Shown here piece after piece: positions 38,352 to 50,300 of a stretch of 64,000 bases of DNA; position 1 is the first letter of the stretch; every line of letters begins with the position of its first letter. The DNA is taken from NCBI GenBank assembly GCA_037349105.1, contig JAYJMM010000085.1:1-64000 (forward strand), read 5' to 3'. The DNA comes from Limnomonas spitsbergensis (Eukaryota; Chlorophyta; Chlorophyceae; Chlamydomonadales). The notes under the pieces are model-generated. The model was not told where the DNA came from and did not search any database. It saw only the letters and a program-made list of their open reading frames with translations. The translations under genes and the position numbers were made by a program.

Positions 38352-39897
38352 TCAAGAACGGTACACCTCTGGGCCCGCTCAAAGCTCGGCCGCGTGGGCG
38401 CCCAACTGTTTAGAAGGGAGTAAAGAAGGAACTAAAAGGAAGAGAGGGAGAAATGAACAAAAGGAGAGGCCGGGAAGGTAAAGAAGACCAAGTCCAACAC
38501 CTGAGTTCCACTAGAGACTAGCCCTCAACAAAGCCTCTAAGAAAAGAAAAGTCCACAAAAGCAAGCGTATCCCACCCCTGCTTGGCTGCGCGGGCGCCCT
38601 ACTGATCAGAAGGGAGAAGAGAAGAAACTAAAAAGGGGGCAAACAACAACAAAAACAACAACAGAAGGACCAAAAGAGAACCCGGAAAGGCCAACGACGT
38701 TGGCCTCAGAAACCCTGGAGACAAACCCTCAATAATGCCCACAGCACAGTCCACAAAAGCAAGTGCGTCCCACCCATGCTTAGCCTGGTACAACTGGTGG
38801 AAGTTAGTGGCAGCGCCCGGAGGACCTGCCCACCCCCGCTCCCGTAACTGCTCCCTGACACTAGGGCACTGGAAGCACACATGCAGCGCATCCTCTACCT
38901 GCTCGCTATCCCCCCGTGCCCAACACCGCTGGCAGCAGCGTGCCTGTCGCCGCTGACCGTTGCGCCGTCCTCTAGTATCAGCAGTGCTGATCGCGCCAAG
39001 CCGCAGTCGCAAATTGATGCGCACACAAGCACACTCCCTCTGACTAGTGCGGCTCTTGGCTTGCGCCAGCACGGCACCCGCCGTGGACTGGAACCATGCG
39101 CGGTAGGTCGCTGCAGATCTGTGCTCGGTGGTAGGGTCCCTAGGGTCCCCACCGCCGCTTGCGTCCAGCCGTGCTTGCTCGTAGGCTGCGTCAACGAGTG
39201 CCAACACCTCCGTGACGGGTAGGCGCTGTAGGGCAGCTGCTGCCTCGCGCAAGGTGGGGGTGGCTGCCGCCCGCTCCAGCTCCTCTAATGCACCCAGCAG
39301 ATCAGAGCACCAGGTGCGGCCGCCATTGCCCTGGCTGATTGCAAGCTGCATATCTGCTGCCATGGCTTGAGCCATGAGAGGGCTGTATTGCTGTGCCTCC
39401 GGTGCCACCGCTGCATTGCAGAAGCGGAGGATATGGGCCCACCAGTCTCGCTGTAGTGGCTGGAAATGCAGCTCTCTCATGACTCCCCAACTGGCGGCTG
39501 ACGCAGGTAGCCCCGCAGCCTGGCGTAGGTGCTGAAGCAAGCTGGACTGCATTTTGCTGGAGAGACATTGCCGCGGCCGAAGGTGGCCTACACCACGTCG
39601 TCGTAGTTGGCCGCAGGCGCTGCGTACATCGCAGGTAGCTACCGGTACCTGGTAGCAGCAGGTGGTGTTGGCAACAAGGGGGTGCAGCAACATTACGTGC
39701 CCATGGCACGACAGATGCGGTAGCTGCAGGTGGTGCAGGCCCAGGTCGCAATGAGGAAAGGTCATTGCCGGGGACTGGCGGAAAAGTTCAGTGTCGCAAC
39801 TAGCACAGGAGGTTACCTCTGGGATCAACCTCCACGGCATGGCTCCCCATGTGGCCCTGGCCTGTCCCATGGTCCTGTCCAGTGCAATACAGAACAA
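38352..39897 (-). mobile_element. LINE (non-LTR retrotransposon) copy, C-terminal ORF and 3' UTR
   Basis: The minus strand carries a 432-codon open frame (38,599-39,897; the first codon is TTG, so it is an internal fragment). Near its end is a Cys/His knuckle, CCQRCWARGD...DALHVCFQCP, followed by SVREQLRERG. This C-x2-C...H-x4-C arrangement is typical of the zinc-knuckle region after the reverse transcriptase of LINEs. No YxDD catalytic box is present, so the RT domain is missing. The 3' UTR holds an internal duplication of the GCGCCC...AGAAGGGAG block and ends in GGTGTACCGTTCTTGA, close to the family terminus GGTGTAACGTYATTGA. A near-identical 3' part lies at 51,625-52,323. Confidence 0.75.
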
Positions 39898-40427
39898 TAC
39901 ATTCGGTACTCATGCCCCTGGTTAGGCACGAAAAAGAAGCCGTGCTGGGTGCACACGTGCGATAGCCTTCCGCCCACTTACCACACGTGCATGGCCACAC
40001 GAATGCGTCATACGATGGTACCTTCCGGGTTTGGGGGAGACTTGAGCAATCTCTTTTGTCATGCGGGCGCATACGAACCTCATTTGTTTACACCATTCCT
40101 TGTTACGTCTGATCTAGGCACCACCCGCTGATGCCAATAAATTTCAAATCCGTCGCCACATGCCTGCCTCCCTGGTGGTCACATCGATGAATCCAGCATC
40201 AGACGTGCAAATGAAAACAAGAGCGCGACCAGTTTTTCAGCACCCACATTAAAGCCACATGTAACAGGTCATAATTTGGGGTCGAGATGGCAAGCCCACG
40301 CCAGACCACACCACGCAACCCTCCTTATCCACATAACACACCAAATCTCGACATCAACAAAGCCGTCTTACGTCGACGCGCGCCCTAAGATCTCAATCGA
40401 ATGTGCGTATAAGGGTAGTTCATCGAC
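39898..40427. other. Upstream region of the IF2 gene
   Basis: This stretch separates the LINE fragment from the IF2 start. It may include LINE sequence at its left side and must hold the IF2 promoter and 5' UTR at its right side. An in-frame TAG at 40,416-40,418 lies just ahead of the chosen IF2 start codon. I see no other gene. Confidence 0.5.
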
Positions 40428-43400
40428 ATGGAGCTCGGACATCATGGACGAAGCGCAAGCTGCCGTCAAGGCAACTCGTCATCGTCCCAAAAATCTGGAA
40501 TTAGGGGTGCCAGACGCAGCAGCTGCTTGACAAAGCTGCGTGTCAGCGCTAATCTAACTCCACCATCTCAGCCACCGTCGCTTCCCCTTCCCACGCTGTC
40601 GAGACCCGGAGCGCCCCCCCCACCCGGAGGTCCGGTTCGGCCCGCAGCCATGCCGCCTCCGCCCAGTCCTTTGCGCCCTGGCCCCGCACCTCCATTCCCT
40701 GCCCGGCCTATGGGCCCAGGCATCCCACCTCCGCCTGCCATGGCACCCCCACCTGCACCCCTGCAACGACCAGGCCCGCTCGCCCCGGGACCCGGGCCTA
40801 TCCGGCCCATGCAGAGGCCCGGGGGCGGGCCAGCGGCCATGCCTCCCCCGCTTTTGCAACGGCCTGGTAATGGAGCAATGGCAGCGCCTCCCCCTCTCAG
40901 ACCCCCGCCGCCCCCTGGGATGGCGCCTCCTCCAACCCCCTCCGGTCCTCCAAGAAGCGGCGCGGCCGCCCCGCCTCTCGCTGGCCGACCCACCCTGGCC
41001 CCACCTACCCTACCTGCAACGCAACGGCCGGGCATGCTTCCGCCTCCCCTGCCCCCTAGCACGTCAGCTTCCCAGGCCCCGCCTCCGCCAATGCTCAACC
41101 GCCCGGCCATGCCCGCGATGCAACGCCCCCTGGCGCCCGCGCCCATGCCTAATGGGCTTCGGCCTCCACCACTGGCAACAGCAGGCAGCGCCAGCGGCCT
41201 GGCACTAGCGGGCCTGCCCCGCATGCAGGGGAGCGGGATCCCCTCGCCTGCCCCCTTGCCTGAGCTGCGAAGACCTGACGCACCGACCATGCGTGTGCTG
41301 GAGTCATTAATGCCCAAGCCTGGCGCAAGCATTGGTTACAGGCGACCTAACATAGAGGTTGTTATTGAGAAGGGTGAGGGCGATTTTGATGCCGAGGACG
41401 ATGAATTCCTGGCCAAGCCTGGACGTAAGGCGGGGAAGAAGCGTCGCACGCTGAAGGTGACGGCGGAGATGCGTAGGAAGGCGGCTCTGGAGCGCAAGAT
41501 TGCCCGGGAGGAGAGGGCCTACGGAGAGCGGAAGGAAAGGGAGGAGATCTTCGAGGTGCGTAAATGATTATGGGCGTGCACTTTGTTTGAGCGCACTGTT
41601 TGAATGTGTTAGTGTGACCTTGGTAGAGGCCAGGGGGCAGAGCAGCATGTTATGCGGAAATTATGGAGGCTGTGTGTGACTGCATTATGGTGAGGAGGAG
41701 GAGAACAGGGCCGCATGCAATAGGACCAAACTGAGGGTATCACAACCCTGCACATTCACATTTCGAGGTCTGACATCCTTGCAGAATGATTTTGGGACGC
41801 AAGCCCAGGATCTATGACTTGCTGGTAGGGTCTCTGGATGTATAGAGGGGTGAAACCGAGAGGGAATCCGCTGGAGTGAAATTCTCTTCAATGAGGTGAT
41901 GCGGTTGTGCTTTTGTTGTCCTGGATCAGCCGAGTTTCAGTGTGCCCTGCTTAGCTGAGGCGGTGTCCCCATGGACTTGTTCTCTGGGTGGAGATCTCAC
42001 TCTCCTGTCCCCTAGGCTTGGATCTCACCTACAGGCTCAGTATTCCATGGAAACTAGTGGCAGATGTTTCCACACACAGACTTGCATGCTTTTGTTTGAG
42101 TACGTGTAAGTACATGCACGCAAGCCTGCATGTGTTGAGGCATATCTTTCTGTAGAATATGGAGCATGCTGATCAGCCTATTGAGGATGGTTGATTAGTC
42201 GGGAGCAAGACTGTGAGGGAGGGTTGAACAGCAGGAGAAGCTTTCGACATTTGAAAAGTATTGCTTTTGTTGTTTCTATTCAGTTTGATCCCTAGCAAAT
42301 GCAGCAGCCTTCTGCATGTGGCGCAGCATCTTCCTTCAGGGTGATGTCCCTCTGGTTCAGGACTCTCGCCTCCCCGCCCTCGTCTACTGAACTACGTCTC
42401 TGCTCGCACGTCCTTTATCACGTCGCCCCCCTTATCACGTGCCCTCACCACTACACCTCCTCCCCTCCACCCATGATCCTGCCTCCCATGCCCCATCCCG
42501 CTGCACGTTCCTCCTGTAGGTTGGTGACGAGGGCATGTCTCTCCTAGAGCTGGCTGACAAGGTGCAAGTGGAGCCTAGTGAGCTGGTCCGCACCCTGTTC
42601 ATGAAGGGGATCACACTCAGTATGAACCAGGTGGGGGACAAAACAGGGATCAGACCAGGCGGGAGGGACGAGCAGGGGCAGGGAAAGGGACCACGAGCAG
42701 GGGCAGGGAAGGGGACCACGAGCAGGAACAGGCGGGGACCACGAGCAGGGACAGGGTCTGCAAAAGGAAATCAAGAGTTATGTGCCTGCCTGATGATCTG
42801 TTAAAATGTTATGGGGGCGGCTATTTGGAACACTGTACTAGTATGCTCAGCATGAGTCAGGTGGGGGCGGCTATTTGGAACACTGTACGTGTATGCTCTG
42901 CATGAGTCAGGTGGGGGCGGCTATTTGGAACACTGTACGTGTATGCTCTGCATGAGTCAGGTGGGGGAACATAACTCTCTATGCTTTGTGTATGGTTTCA
43001 AGTTATGGGTAACCGAAAGCCTGAATCGTTTGGGTACAGGTTTCGAAACCGGAGTCTGACGAAAGGATTGTGAATGGATGTACTGCACGGGTAGCAGTAT
43101 GGCAACTGCCTCTTTGCGTGTTTTCCGGACAAAAAAACCTGTGCATGAACCAGCTGGGTGCTTGCCTGCCGCACCTGCTTATACTTGTTGCCTCCTTCAC
43201 CTACCCATGAACCCACAGCTGTTAACCCTGAACCCTAGACAGTCAAGCCTAGAGCCTCAACCCTGACCTATGACTCAGGTGCTTGACAAGAACACCTGCC
43301 GCCTGGTGGCCGGTGAGTATGACATGCTTGTGGTGGATAAGGCGGAGGTGGGGATCACTGACGCGGCGCGCAAGACACGTACCACCGGGGATCTGGTCAC

Positions 43401-46400
43401 TGACGAGGATGTGGATGACCTGGTGCTGCGGGCGCCGGTGGTGACGGTGATGGGGCATGTGGACCACGGGAAGACCAGCCTGCTGGACTTCATCCGCAAG
43501 TCGCGAGTGGCGTCTGGCGAGGCGGGCGGGATCACGCAAACCATCGGCGCTTATAACACGGCCATTCAGGTTGGGGGGGCACCAGCCAGTGGGGAGCGAG
43601 GGCAGGGAGGGGCAGGGAAGGTCGGGCTGGAGATGGAGGGTCAGGGAGGTTGGGGCAGGAGATGGGGGGTCGGGGAGGAGGTAGGGGGCTCTGGAATATG
43701 AAGCTACTGGTGGGTGGACAGAGGGCAAATAGGCAGGGGAGGGTCTGGAATCTGTAGCAGCTGGTGGGTGGACAGAGGGCAGGTAGGTAGGGGAGGGTCT
43801 GGAATATGAAGCAGCCGGTGGGTGGACGGAGGGCAGGTAGGTAGGGGAGGGTCTGGAATATGAAGCAGCTGGTGGGAGGACGGAGGGCAGGTAAGGATGG
43901 GTTGAGGACGGGGTATGGAGAGGGGAGCAGAAGATGGATGGTCAGGTTGAGAGGGGGGCTGCTTGAAGGATTGCAGGTGAAAAGTGTCTACCCAGGTTGG
44001 GGGTGGGGGTCTTTGGGGGGGGAGTTAGGGTCAAGAGTGTATGGTGTATGTATGTGTGTGTCGGTTAATGTGTGTGCCTAGGACAACATTTGCCTTTAAG
44101 GTGGATTTGTAAGGTGTGATGTGTGCTAGAGCTGTGGCTGCTTTGAGGCTGAGGAGGGGCATGTGCAGGAGCCTGGTTTGGGGGGGTTGGAGGTACAGTT
44201 GCACCGCACTGATGGTGGAGGTGGCTGTAGTGTCCGTTCTTCAATTTCGGCTAAGGAATGTCACGAGTCCGCCTTTTATCCAGGTGTCTATGCAGTGGGA
44301 GGGTATTCGAAAGTTGGCGCTTCGAATGTACACACCCAAAGCAAAATAAATGGAGACTGGCGCACTCGGGAGTGAGGGGCAATCCGGCGCACCCGTCTTA
44401 TTTTTAACGCAATTGTGCTACAATTACAATTTAGCTATATAATATCACTGAGTGCAATCAATGTTGCCAGCTCTGTTTGAATCTCTTCATTTCCTCCTGC
44501 TTCTGCTTGTCTCAGGTGGATGGCGAGGAGAAGACCATTTGCTTTTTGGACACCCCGGGTCATGAGGCCTTCAGCGCCATGCGTGCCCGCGGCGCCCGCC
44601 TGACTGACGTTGCGATCATCATAGTGGCCGCGGATGACGGTGTGAGACCTCAGACACGTGAGGCCGTCAGTCATGCACAGGCAGCTGGTGAGGAGCAGGG
44701 GAGATGGGGGGGGGGAGAGGAGAGGAGGGAAAGGGAGGAGAAGGGAGGAGAGAGGAGAGGGAGGAGAGGGCAGCCCCAGTTGCACAAGACTTTGAGCGGG
44801 GCACGTGGTGAAGCTCTATGCCCCCTGCAGTGTTGCTGAGGGTGCCACCATGCATGTGTCACAGGTCCGTCTCGTTGGCCCTGCATGGCTAAAAGGTGAC
44901 ACCTGCATGCATGGCTACAAGGTGACACCTGCATGCATGGCTAAAAGGTGACACCTGCATGCAGGGTTCTTCATATGGTTATCCGTGCACCTGTACCCCT
45001 GACCCCTTAATCCCCACCTCCCCCCGGTGGTCTGCAGGCGTTCCCCTGATCGTGGCCATCAATAAGGTGGACAAGCCCGGTGCAGATGTTGAGCGCGTAA
45101 AGCAGGAACTGCTGGAACTGGACCTGGTAGCTGAGGAGTGGGGCGGGACCACGACCATTGTGGAGGTGTCGGCCAAGAAAGGGACGGGTGTGGAGGACCT
45201 GCTGCAGGTGTGACCACAGGCAGGGCAGGGTGTGATAAAGTGTGGCCGGATGTGACCAAGAGGTTGAGAAGCGGACCTGTTTGGAGGACCTGTTGCAGGT
45301 GTGACCATAGGCAGGGCAGGGTGTGATAAAGTGTGACCAGGTGTGGCCAAGAGGTGAGAACGGGATGTGTGTGTGGAGGACCTGCTGCAGGTGTGACCAC
45401 AGACGTGGCAGGGAGTGATAAAGTGTGGTTAGTGTGGCCAAGAGGTCGAGAAAGGATAGGCATGGTTATGCTGCGGGCAAGTCCTGAAGCAGGGGAGGCA
45501 GACTGGCTGGGTGAACAGGGTGTGACCAGGTGTGAATACATCCAGAGTTAGGGCCAGCAGTGTTTGACCAGGGCACCAGATGTGTCCAGGACGGGTTAAG
45601 GTCAGTTGGTGGGGAAAGGGTGCGGCTGATGATGCTTGAGGAAGGACACAGTGTGTGTGGGGTCAAGGAAGGACACACTGCAGGGCTAGGGTGGCAGGCA
45701 GGGGGGGATCAGAAAGGAGGTACTGAATAGTGCTGAAGAGGGAGAGGGGTCAAGCGCCCTGCGGGAGGTGGCATCTGAGCAGGGGGGGGCGTAGGCTATC
45801 AACAAGATTGAGCGAAAATGGGTGTCCCGAATCTGCAGGTTGAGAGGTTTTGAGCACAAAGAGCAGACACGCGATTGTAGGGGAAGGGCATAAGCAGCAG
45901 TAATGCGCCTGAAGTGGATCGGTACAGTAAGCTAAAATGCGCTGGGAGGGGAAGGGCACAATCAGCAGCAGTAGTAGTCTGATAGTGCGCGTTACCGCTT
46001 TGTTGAGGAACCCCTAATACCCAAGTGCAAGTGTGAACTTTCCAAACCTCCTCCCCCCTGCCTCTGCCTCAAGATGATGTCCTGTTTGACCATGAAGTAG
46101 CTCATGACGGTCAGCCCTAAGTAGCTGGCTCAAGGCACCGTCATTTCCGTCCCCCCTTTTCCCATTGCTGTTGCTGCGTCTGACTCCCCCCCCCCTTGTT
46201 GTGCTGCTGCCTCTAGATGGTGTGCTGGGTTGCGGAGGAGCAGCAACTGATGGCCAACCCCAAGAAGGCTGCTCAGGGCACCGTCATTGAGGCGTACCTG
46301 GACAAGAAGAAGGGGCCGGTCGCCACGCTGTTGGTCCAGGCCGGTACACTGAGGGTGGGGGACATTGTCAGCGCGGGCGGGAGCTACGGGAAGGTCCGCA

Positions 46401-49400
46401 GTATGATCAACGATCTGGGACAGACCATACCCACCGCAGGACCCTCCATCGCGCTGCAGGTACAGGAGGGGGTGAGGGGGATCAAGGGGGGGAGGGGGAT
46501 CGGTGTTGATGTGGCCAGTGCCAGCGTGGGTGGCATGTCATAGATGAGTGATGGAGCTGTGTGTGTGTATATGCCTCTCTTTCATTCAGTTCCATGCAGC
46601 TGATCAGGGCCCTGTTGGACTGTGAGCATTGTGCCTCTTTTGCCTGTTGAACAAAAAATTACCATCGATTTGCATACATGTCTGTACATATGAGTGTGTG
46701 ATGTGTCTTTGCTGCAGATGGGTGGCCTAGACTCGGTGCCCGGTGCTGGTGAGGAGTTTTCTGTCTGGGCTTCCGAGTCGGACGCGCGCGACGCAGCAGA
46801 GAAGTTCATCGAAAAGATCCGTGACAAGCGGCTTATGGACATGAACAGCGGAGGCTCTATGGTCACGCTCAGCAGGTAAAGAGGGAGGAGCAGGGAGGGC
46901 TTTGGGGGAGAAGGGAGGGAGCTGTGGGAGCAAGGGGGGAGCGGGGGCATTGCCTTCAAGAGTGCATGAGAAATGGTAGACTGTTCAGTGGATGTTGCAG
47001 GCAGTGAGGAGGCTGTGTTTATCTAAGGAAAGTTGAAGTATAGGAAGAGGGGGTGGGGTGTGGAAGTGGGAGATGTGCAGCAGGTAGGTGTGGGACCCCC
47101 GAGAGAACGCTAAGATGTGAAGCGTTGAACAGGAGAAGTATTGGATGTGGAAGAGGACCTAAAAGGGGGAAAGATGCAAGAACGTTAGGTGGGGTCTTAA
47201 TGACACGTAGGCGAGGAAAACATGAAGGACCTGCCGACTCAGCAGCACCTCCATGCACACCTTGCCGCATGAATATGTTGATGTTACCGCTCCAGCCCTC
47301 TCCTTATGCCCCCCCCTCCACCTCCCCGTTTTTCCTGCTCACCTCCTGCCCCCCCCCCCCTATGTAGCCTGGCCTCTGTGGACGACAGTGAGAACGAGGC
47401 GATGCAGCGCATGAACCTGATTGTCAAGGCAGACACCATCGGGGTGGTGGAGGCCATCCGCTCCGCACTCGGGGCACTTCCGCAGGAATCGGTCTCTCTC
47501 CGCTACCTGCTGACAGGGGCAGGGGATGTTAGTGTGAGTCATAGGGACAGATATGGAAGGGAGGGGAGGGGAGGGATCGGTGGATGGGGAGACGGAGTCA
47601 TTGTTGCAGAGGGAAAGAGGGTGGGACAAGGGGGGGGGGGCAGAATCATGGTTGTGGAGGGACGTGCATGGGTTGTGGCTGTGGCCCTGAGTAGCTGTTG
47701 GATAATTTGGTGGATCCCTTCCTTAGCCGCTATATCCTCACACGCCGCCCCCTCCCACCCTCATGCCCCCATGACTCAAGCTGCGCTCCTTACGCCCCGC
47801 CCTGCCCTGAACCGTCTGCCTCCCCTCCCGCTGCCCTTCCTCCCTCGTGCAGATCAGCGACGTGGATCTGGCTGCTGCAAGTCAGGCACTGCTGGTGGGC
47901 TTCAACCTGGAGCCAACAGATGCGGTGCTGACACATGCCAAGCGCCTGGGAGTGGCCATTATGACTTACAAGGTGCAGGCGGGGAGATCCCTGGGCTGGG
48001 GGGGCCTGAACTCTGAACCTTTAGGGGGCCATCCTAACGTGCAAGGGGTGGAGGAGCTTTTCAACCTGGTGCACCCTGCTGTTCATCTGATGCCCTGCCT
48101 ACCTTGCTCAGGTGATTTACGACATCGTGGATGATATCAAGGCGGCCATGGAGGGCAAGCTAAGAGCAGTGGATGAGAAGGTGAGTGAGGTTGTGGGGGG
48201 GGCTGGGCATATGTATGCCCCCCTCTCTCTCTCAGTATGTAGGGATGGTGCCGATGCAGTCAAGTAGCAAAAACAATCCTGGAAATATATTTGTGTTCCT
48301 GCTTCCTGAGGGTCATAGGGGGCATCAAGCCTCGGCCCTGACACGAGTCCTGCTAAGCCGATCTCAGACCCCATGCATTTCCTCCGTATTCCTGCCCTGA
48401 TGGTTGTCCTGCATGTGTCCCCCCTTCCATTCAGGTATTCCTGGGTAAGGCGGAGGTGAAGGCCATCTTCGGGAGTGGGAAGCGCAAGGTGGCAGGATGC
48501 GTCATCACCCAGGTACGGCAGGCGGCAGGCACCCTATGAAGGGGGGGACCTGATGACGATCAGACGAGGGGAGGCCATGCCGGCCTTGAGAGCCTCTGAT
48601 CGGAGGGACTTTTGCTGGATGGTGGCTAGGGCGCCCACGGCCATACAATGAGGGGCCTCTGAGGATTCTTGAATATGCCGAGTATGGTCATGGGTGGACT
48701 GAGGACATGATGACAACTGTTTTCTTGCCGCGGAAACCTGTGCCTTGACCCCTTGTTCATTGCACATTCTCGTGCGCAGGGCAAGGTGCAGAAGAACGCC
48801 ATGGTGACGGTAATGCGCGGGAAGAGGTTGATGCACGAGGGCAAGCTCTCGTCACTCCGGCGCCTCAAAGAGAATGTGGACGAGGTGAGAGAGGGGTTTG
48901 ACAAGAGACACAAGGAGCGGGGGACGAGGTGAGAGAGGGGTTTGACAAGATACACAAGGAGCGGGGGACGAGGTGAGAGAGGGGTTTGACAAGAGACACA
49001 AGGAGCGGGGGACGAGGTGAGAGAGGGGTTTGACAAGAGACACAAGGAGCGGGGGACAAGGTGAGAGAGGAGTTTGACAAGAGACACAAGGAGCAGGGGA
49101 CAATGTGAGAGAGGGGTTTGACGAGAGACACAAGGAGCAGGGGACAAGGTGAGAGAGGGGTTTGACAGGAGACACAAGGAGCGGGGGACAATGTGAGAGA
49201 GGGGTTTGACAAGAGACACAAGGAGTGGGGGACAAGGTGAGAGAGGGGTTTGACAAGAGACACAAGGAGCAGGGGACAAGGTGAGAGAGGGGTTTGACGA
49301 GAGACACAAGGTGCAGGGGACAAGGTGAGAGAGGGGTTTGACAAGAGACACAAGGAGCAGGGGACAAGGTGAGTGAGGGGTTTGATGAGAGACACAAGGA

Positions 49401-50300
49401 GCAGGGGACAAGGTGAGAGAGGGGTTTGACAAGAGACACAAGGAGCAGGGGACAAGGTGAGATAGGGGTTTGACAAGAGACACAAGGAGCGGGGGACGAG
49501 GTGAGAGAGGGGTTTGACAAGAGACTCAAGGAGCAGGGGTCGAGGTGAGAGAGGGGTTTGACAAGAGACTCAAGGAGCAGGGGACGAGGTGAGAGAGGGG
49601 TTTGACAAGAGACTCAAGGAGCAGGGGACGAGGTGAGAGAGGGGTTTGACAAGAGACACAAGGAGCAGGGGACGAGGTGAGAGAGGGGTTTGACAAGAGA
49701 CACAAGGAGCAGGTGACAAGGTGAGAGAGGGGTTTGACAAGAGACACAAGGAGCGGGGGACGAGGTGAGAGAGGGGTTTGACAAGAGACACAAGGAGCGG
49801 GGTCAAGGTATTTTAGGTCCAGCTACAATTCTGGTACATCAGGGCCTACCGCCGAGGGTGTGCCTGCTAGCTGGGGCCCCAGGCCATGTGTTGGCCCCAT
49901 TTGCCCAGTGCAGGCTGCCCACTTGCCCAGCGGCCTGTCCTTACTGAAATGGTGTGTAGTGCAGACTACGATTTGTTTCATACCAATCTCTCTCCAACAG
50001 GTATTCTCTGTCGACCAAAGAGAAGGGACTTATTTATTCTGGCCCCGCACCGCGCCCCACTTCCTTATTCTGACCCCGCACCGCGCCCCACTTCCTTTTT
50101 CCGACCCCTCACCGCTCCCCACTCTCCTGCCTCGTGGCCGTCAGGTTTCGGAGGGCACTGAGTGCGGTCTGGGCTGTGATGACTTCCTGGACTGGGCGGA
50201 GGGCGATAAGCTGGAGGTATACCATTTGGTCAGCAAGGCCCGGCGGCTGGAGGATGCAAAGGCGTACACAGCAGTCGACGTGGCTTCGCTGACAGCCTGA
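40428..50300 (+). CDS. INFB: Organellar (probably plastid) translation initiation factor IF-2, 13 exons
   Basis: Exons: 40428-41555, 42520-42630, 43279-43569, 44516-44687, 45038-45207, 46217-46459, 46718-46875, 47368-47533, 47853-47972, 48112-48180, 48435-48512, 48780-48884, 50145-50300. All 12 introns are GT-AG, all phases agree, total 2,967 nt (988 aa). IF2 is the GTPase that places initiator fMet-tRNA on the small ribosomal subunit. Residues 1-41 are Ser/Arg-rich and end at LRVSA-N, like a plastid transit peptide. A Pro-rich linker runs to about 280, then a basic helix and the IF2N segment ([12 protein letters not shown], from about 381). The G domain has GHVDHGKT (472-479), GGIT (496-499), DTPGH (522-526), NKVD (576-579) and SAK (612-614). 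Domains II to IV follow, ending in the IF2 C-terminal barrel ([16 protein letters not shown]). The start follows an in-frame TAG 10 bases upstream. Plastid rather than mitochondrion is an inference. Confidence 0.95.
42811..42967. repeat. 50-bp tandem repeat in IF2 intron 2
   Basis: Three units of GTGGGGGCGGCTATTTGGAA plus CACTGTACGTGTATGCTCTGCATGAGTCAG start at 42,811, 42,861 and 42,911. Each unit ends in CATGAGTCAG|GTGGGGG, a near copy of the true exon 2 donor junction TATGAACCAG|GTGGGGG at 42,630/42,631. A shorter GGGACCACGAGCAGGG-type repeat occupies about 42,660-42,755. Confidence 0.93.
43693..43895. repeat. 54-bp tandem repeat in IF2 intron 3
   Basis: Units begin with GGAATATGAAGC (or GGAATCTGTAGC) at 43,693, 43,747, 43,801 and 43,855, giving a 54-bp period and nearly four copies. 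It is purine-rich and contains GGTAGGTAGG words. Confidence 0.92.
44697..44773. repeat. Polypurine tract in IF2 intron 4
   Basis: About 75 bases of nearly uninterrupted G and A (GGGGGAGAGGAGAGGAGGG type) just downstream of the exon 4 donor. Such tracts can adopt triplex structures in general, but nothing here shows a function. Confidence 0.75.
44881..44965. repeat. GCATGGCTAAAAGGTGACACC repeat in IF2 intron 4, 3 copies
   Basis: The words CATGGCTAAAAGGTGACACC, CATGGCTACAAGGTGACACC and CATGGCTAAAAGGTGACACC follow one another with a period of about 30 bp. The array lies in the intron between IF2 exons 4 and 5. Confidence 0.88.
45187..45440. repeat. 91/92-bp tandem repeat spanning the end of IF2 exon 5 and intron 5
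   Basis: The end of exon 5, GGAGGACCTGCTGCAG|GTGTGACC (donor at 45,208), recurs inside the intron at 45,299 (TGTTGCAG|GTGTGACC) and 45,391 (TGCTGCAG|GTGTGACC), together with the downstream GCAGGG...GTGATAAAGTGTG. Three copies of exon end plus donor therefore lie in tandem; only the first is used in the reading frame that encodes IF2. Confidence 0.92.
48878..49806. repeat. 44-bp minisatellite in IF2 intron 12, about 21 copies, seeded at the splice donor
   Basis: The unit GTGAGAGAGGGGTTTGACAA plus GAGACACAAGGAGCGGGGGACGAG (44 bp) is repeated from 48,885, the first intron base after exon 12, to about 49,806. Every unit ends with GGACGAG|GTGAGA, the same sequence as the real junction GTGGACGAG|GTGAGA at 48,884/48,885. 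Open frames of 200-285 aa on the minus strand ([15 protein letters not shown] type) are a consequence of the repeat. Confidence 0.95.

Noticed and set aside
38352..39897. LINE ORF as an active retrotransposase
   Set aside because: No reverse transcriptase catalytic box or endonuclease is present and the frame lacks an ATG start, so it is a fragment.
40554..41332. Minus-strand ORFs of 101-254 aa, Gly-rich
   Set aside because: They are antisense to the Pro-rich first IF2 exon; GC-rich sequence keeps the opposite frames open.
48626..49806. Minus-strand ORFs of 206-285 aa ([15 protein letters not shown] repeats)
   Set aside because: These are translations of the 44-bp minisatellite in IF2 intron 12.
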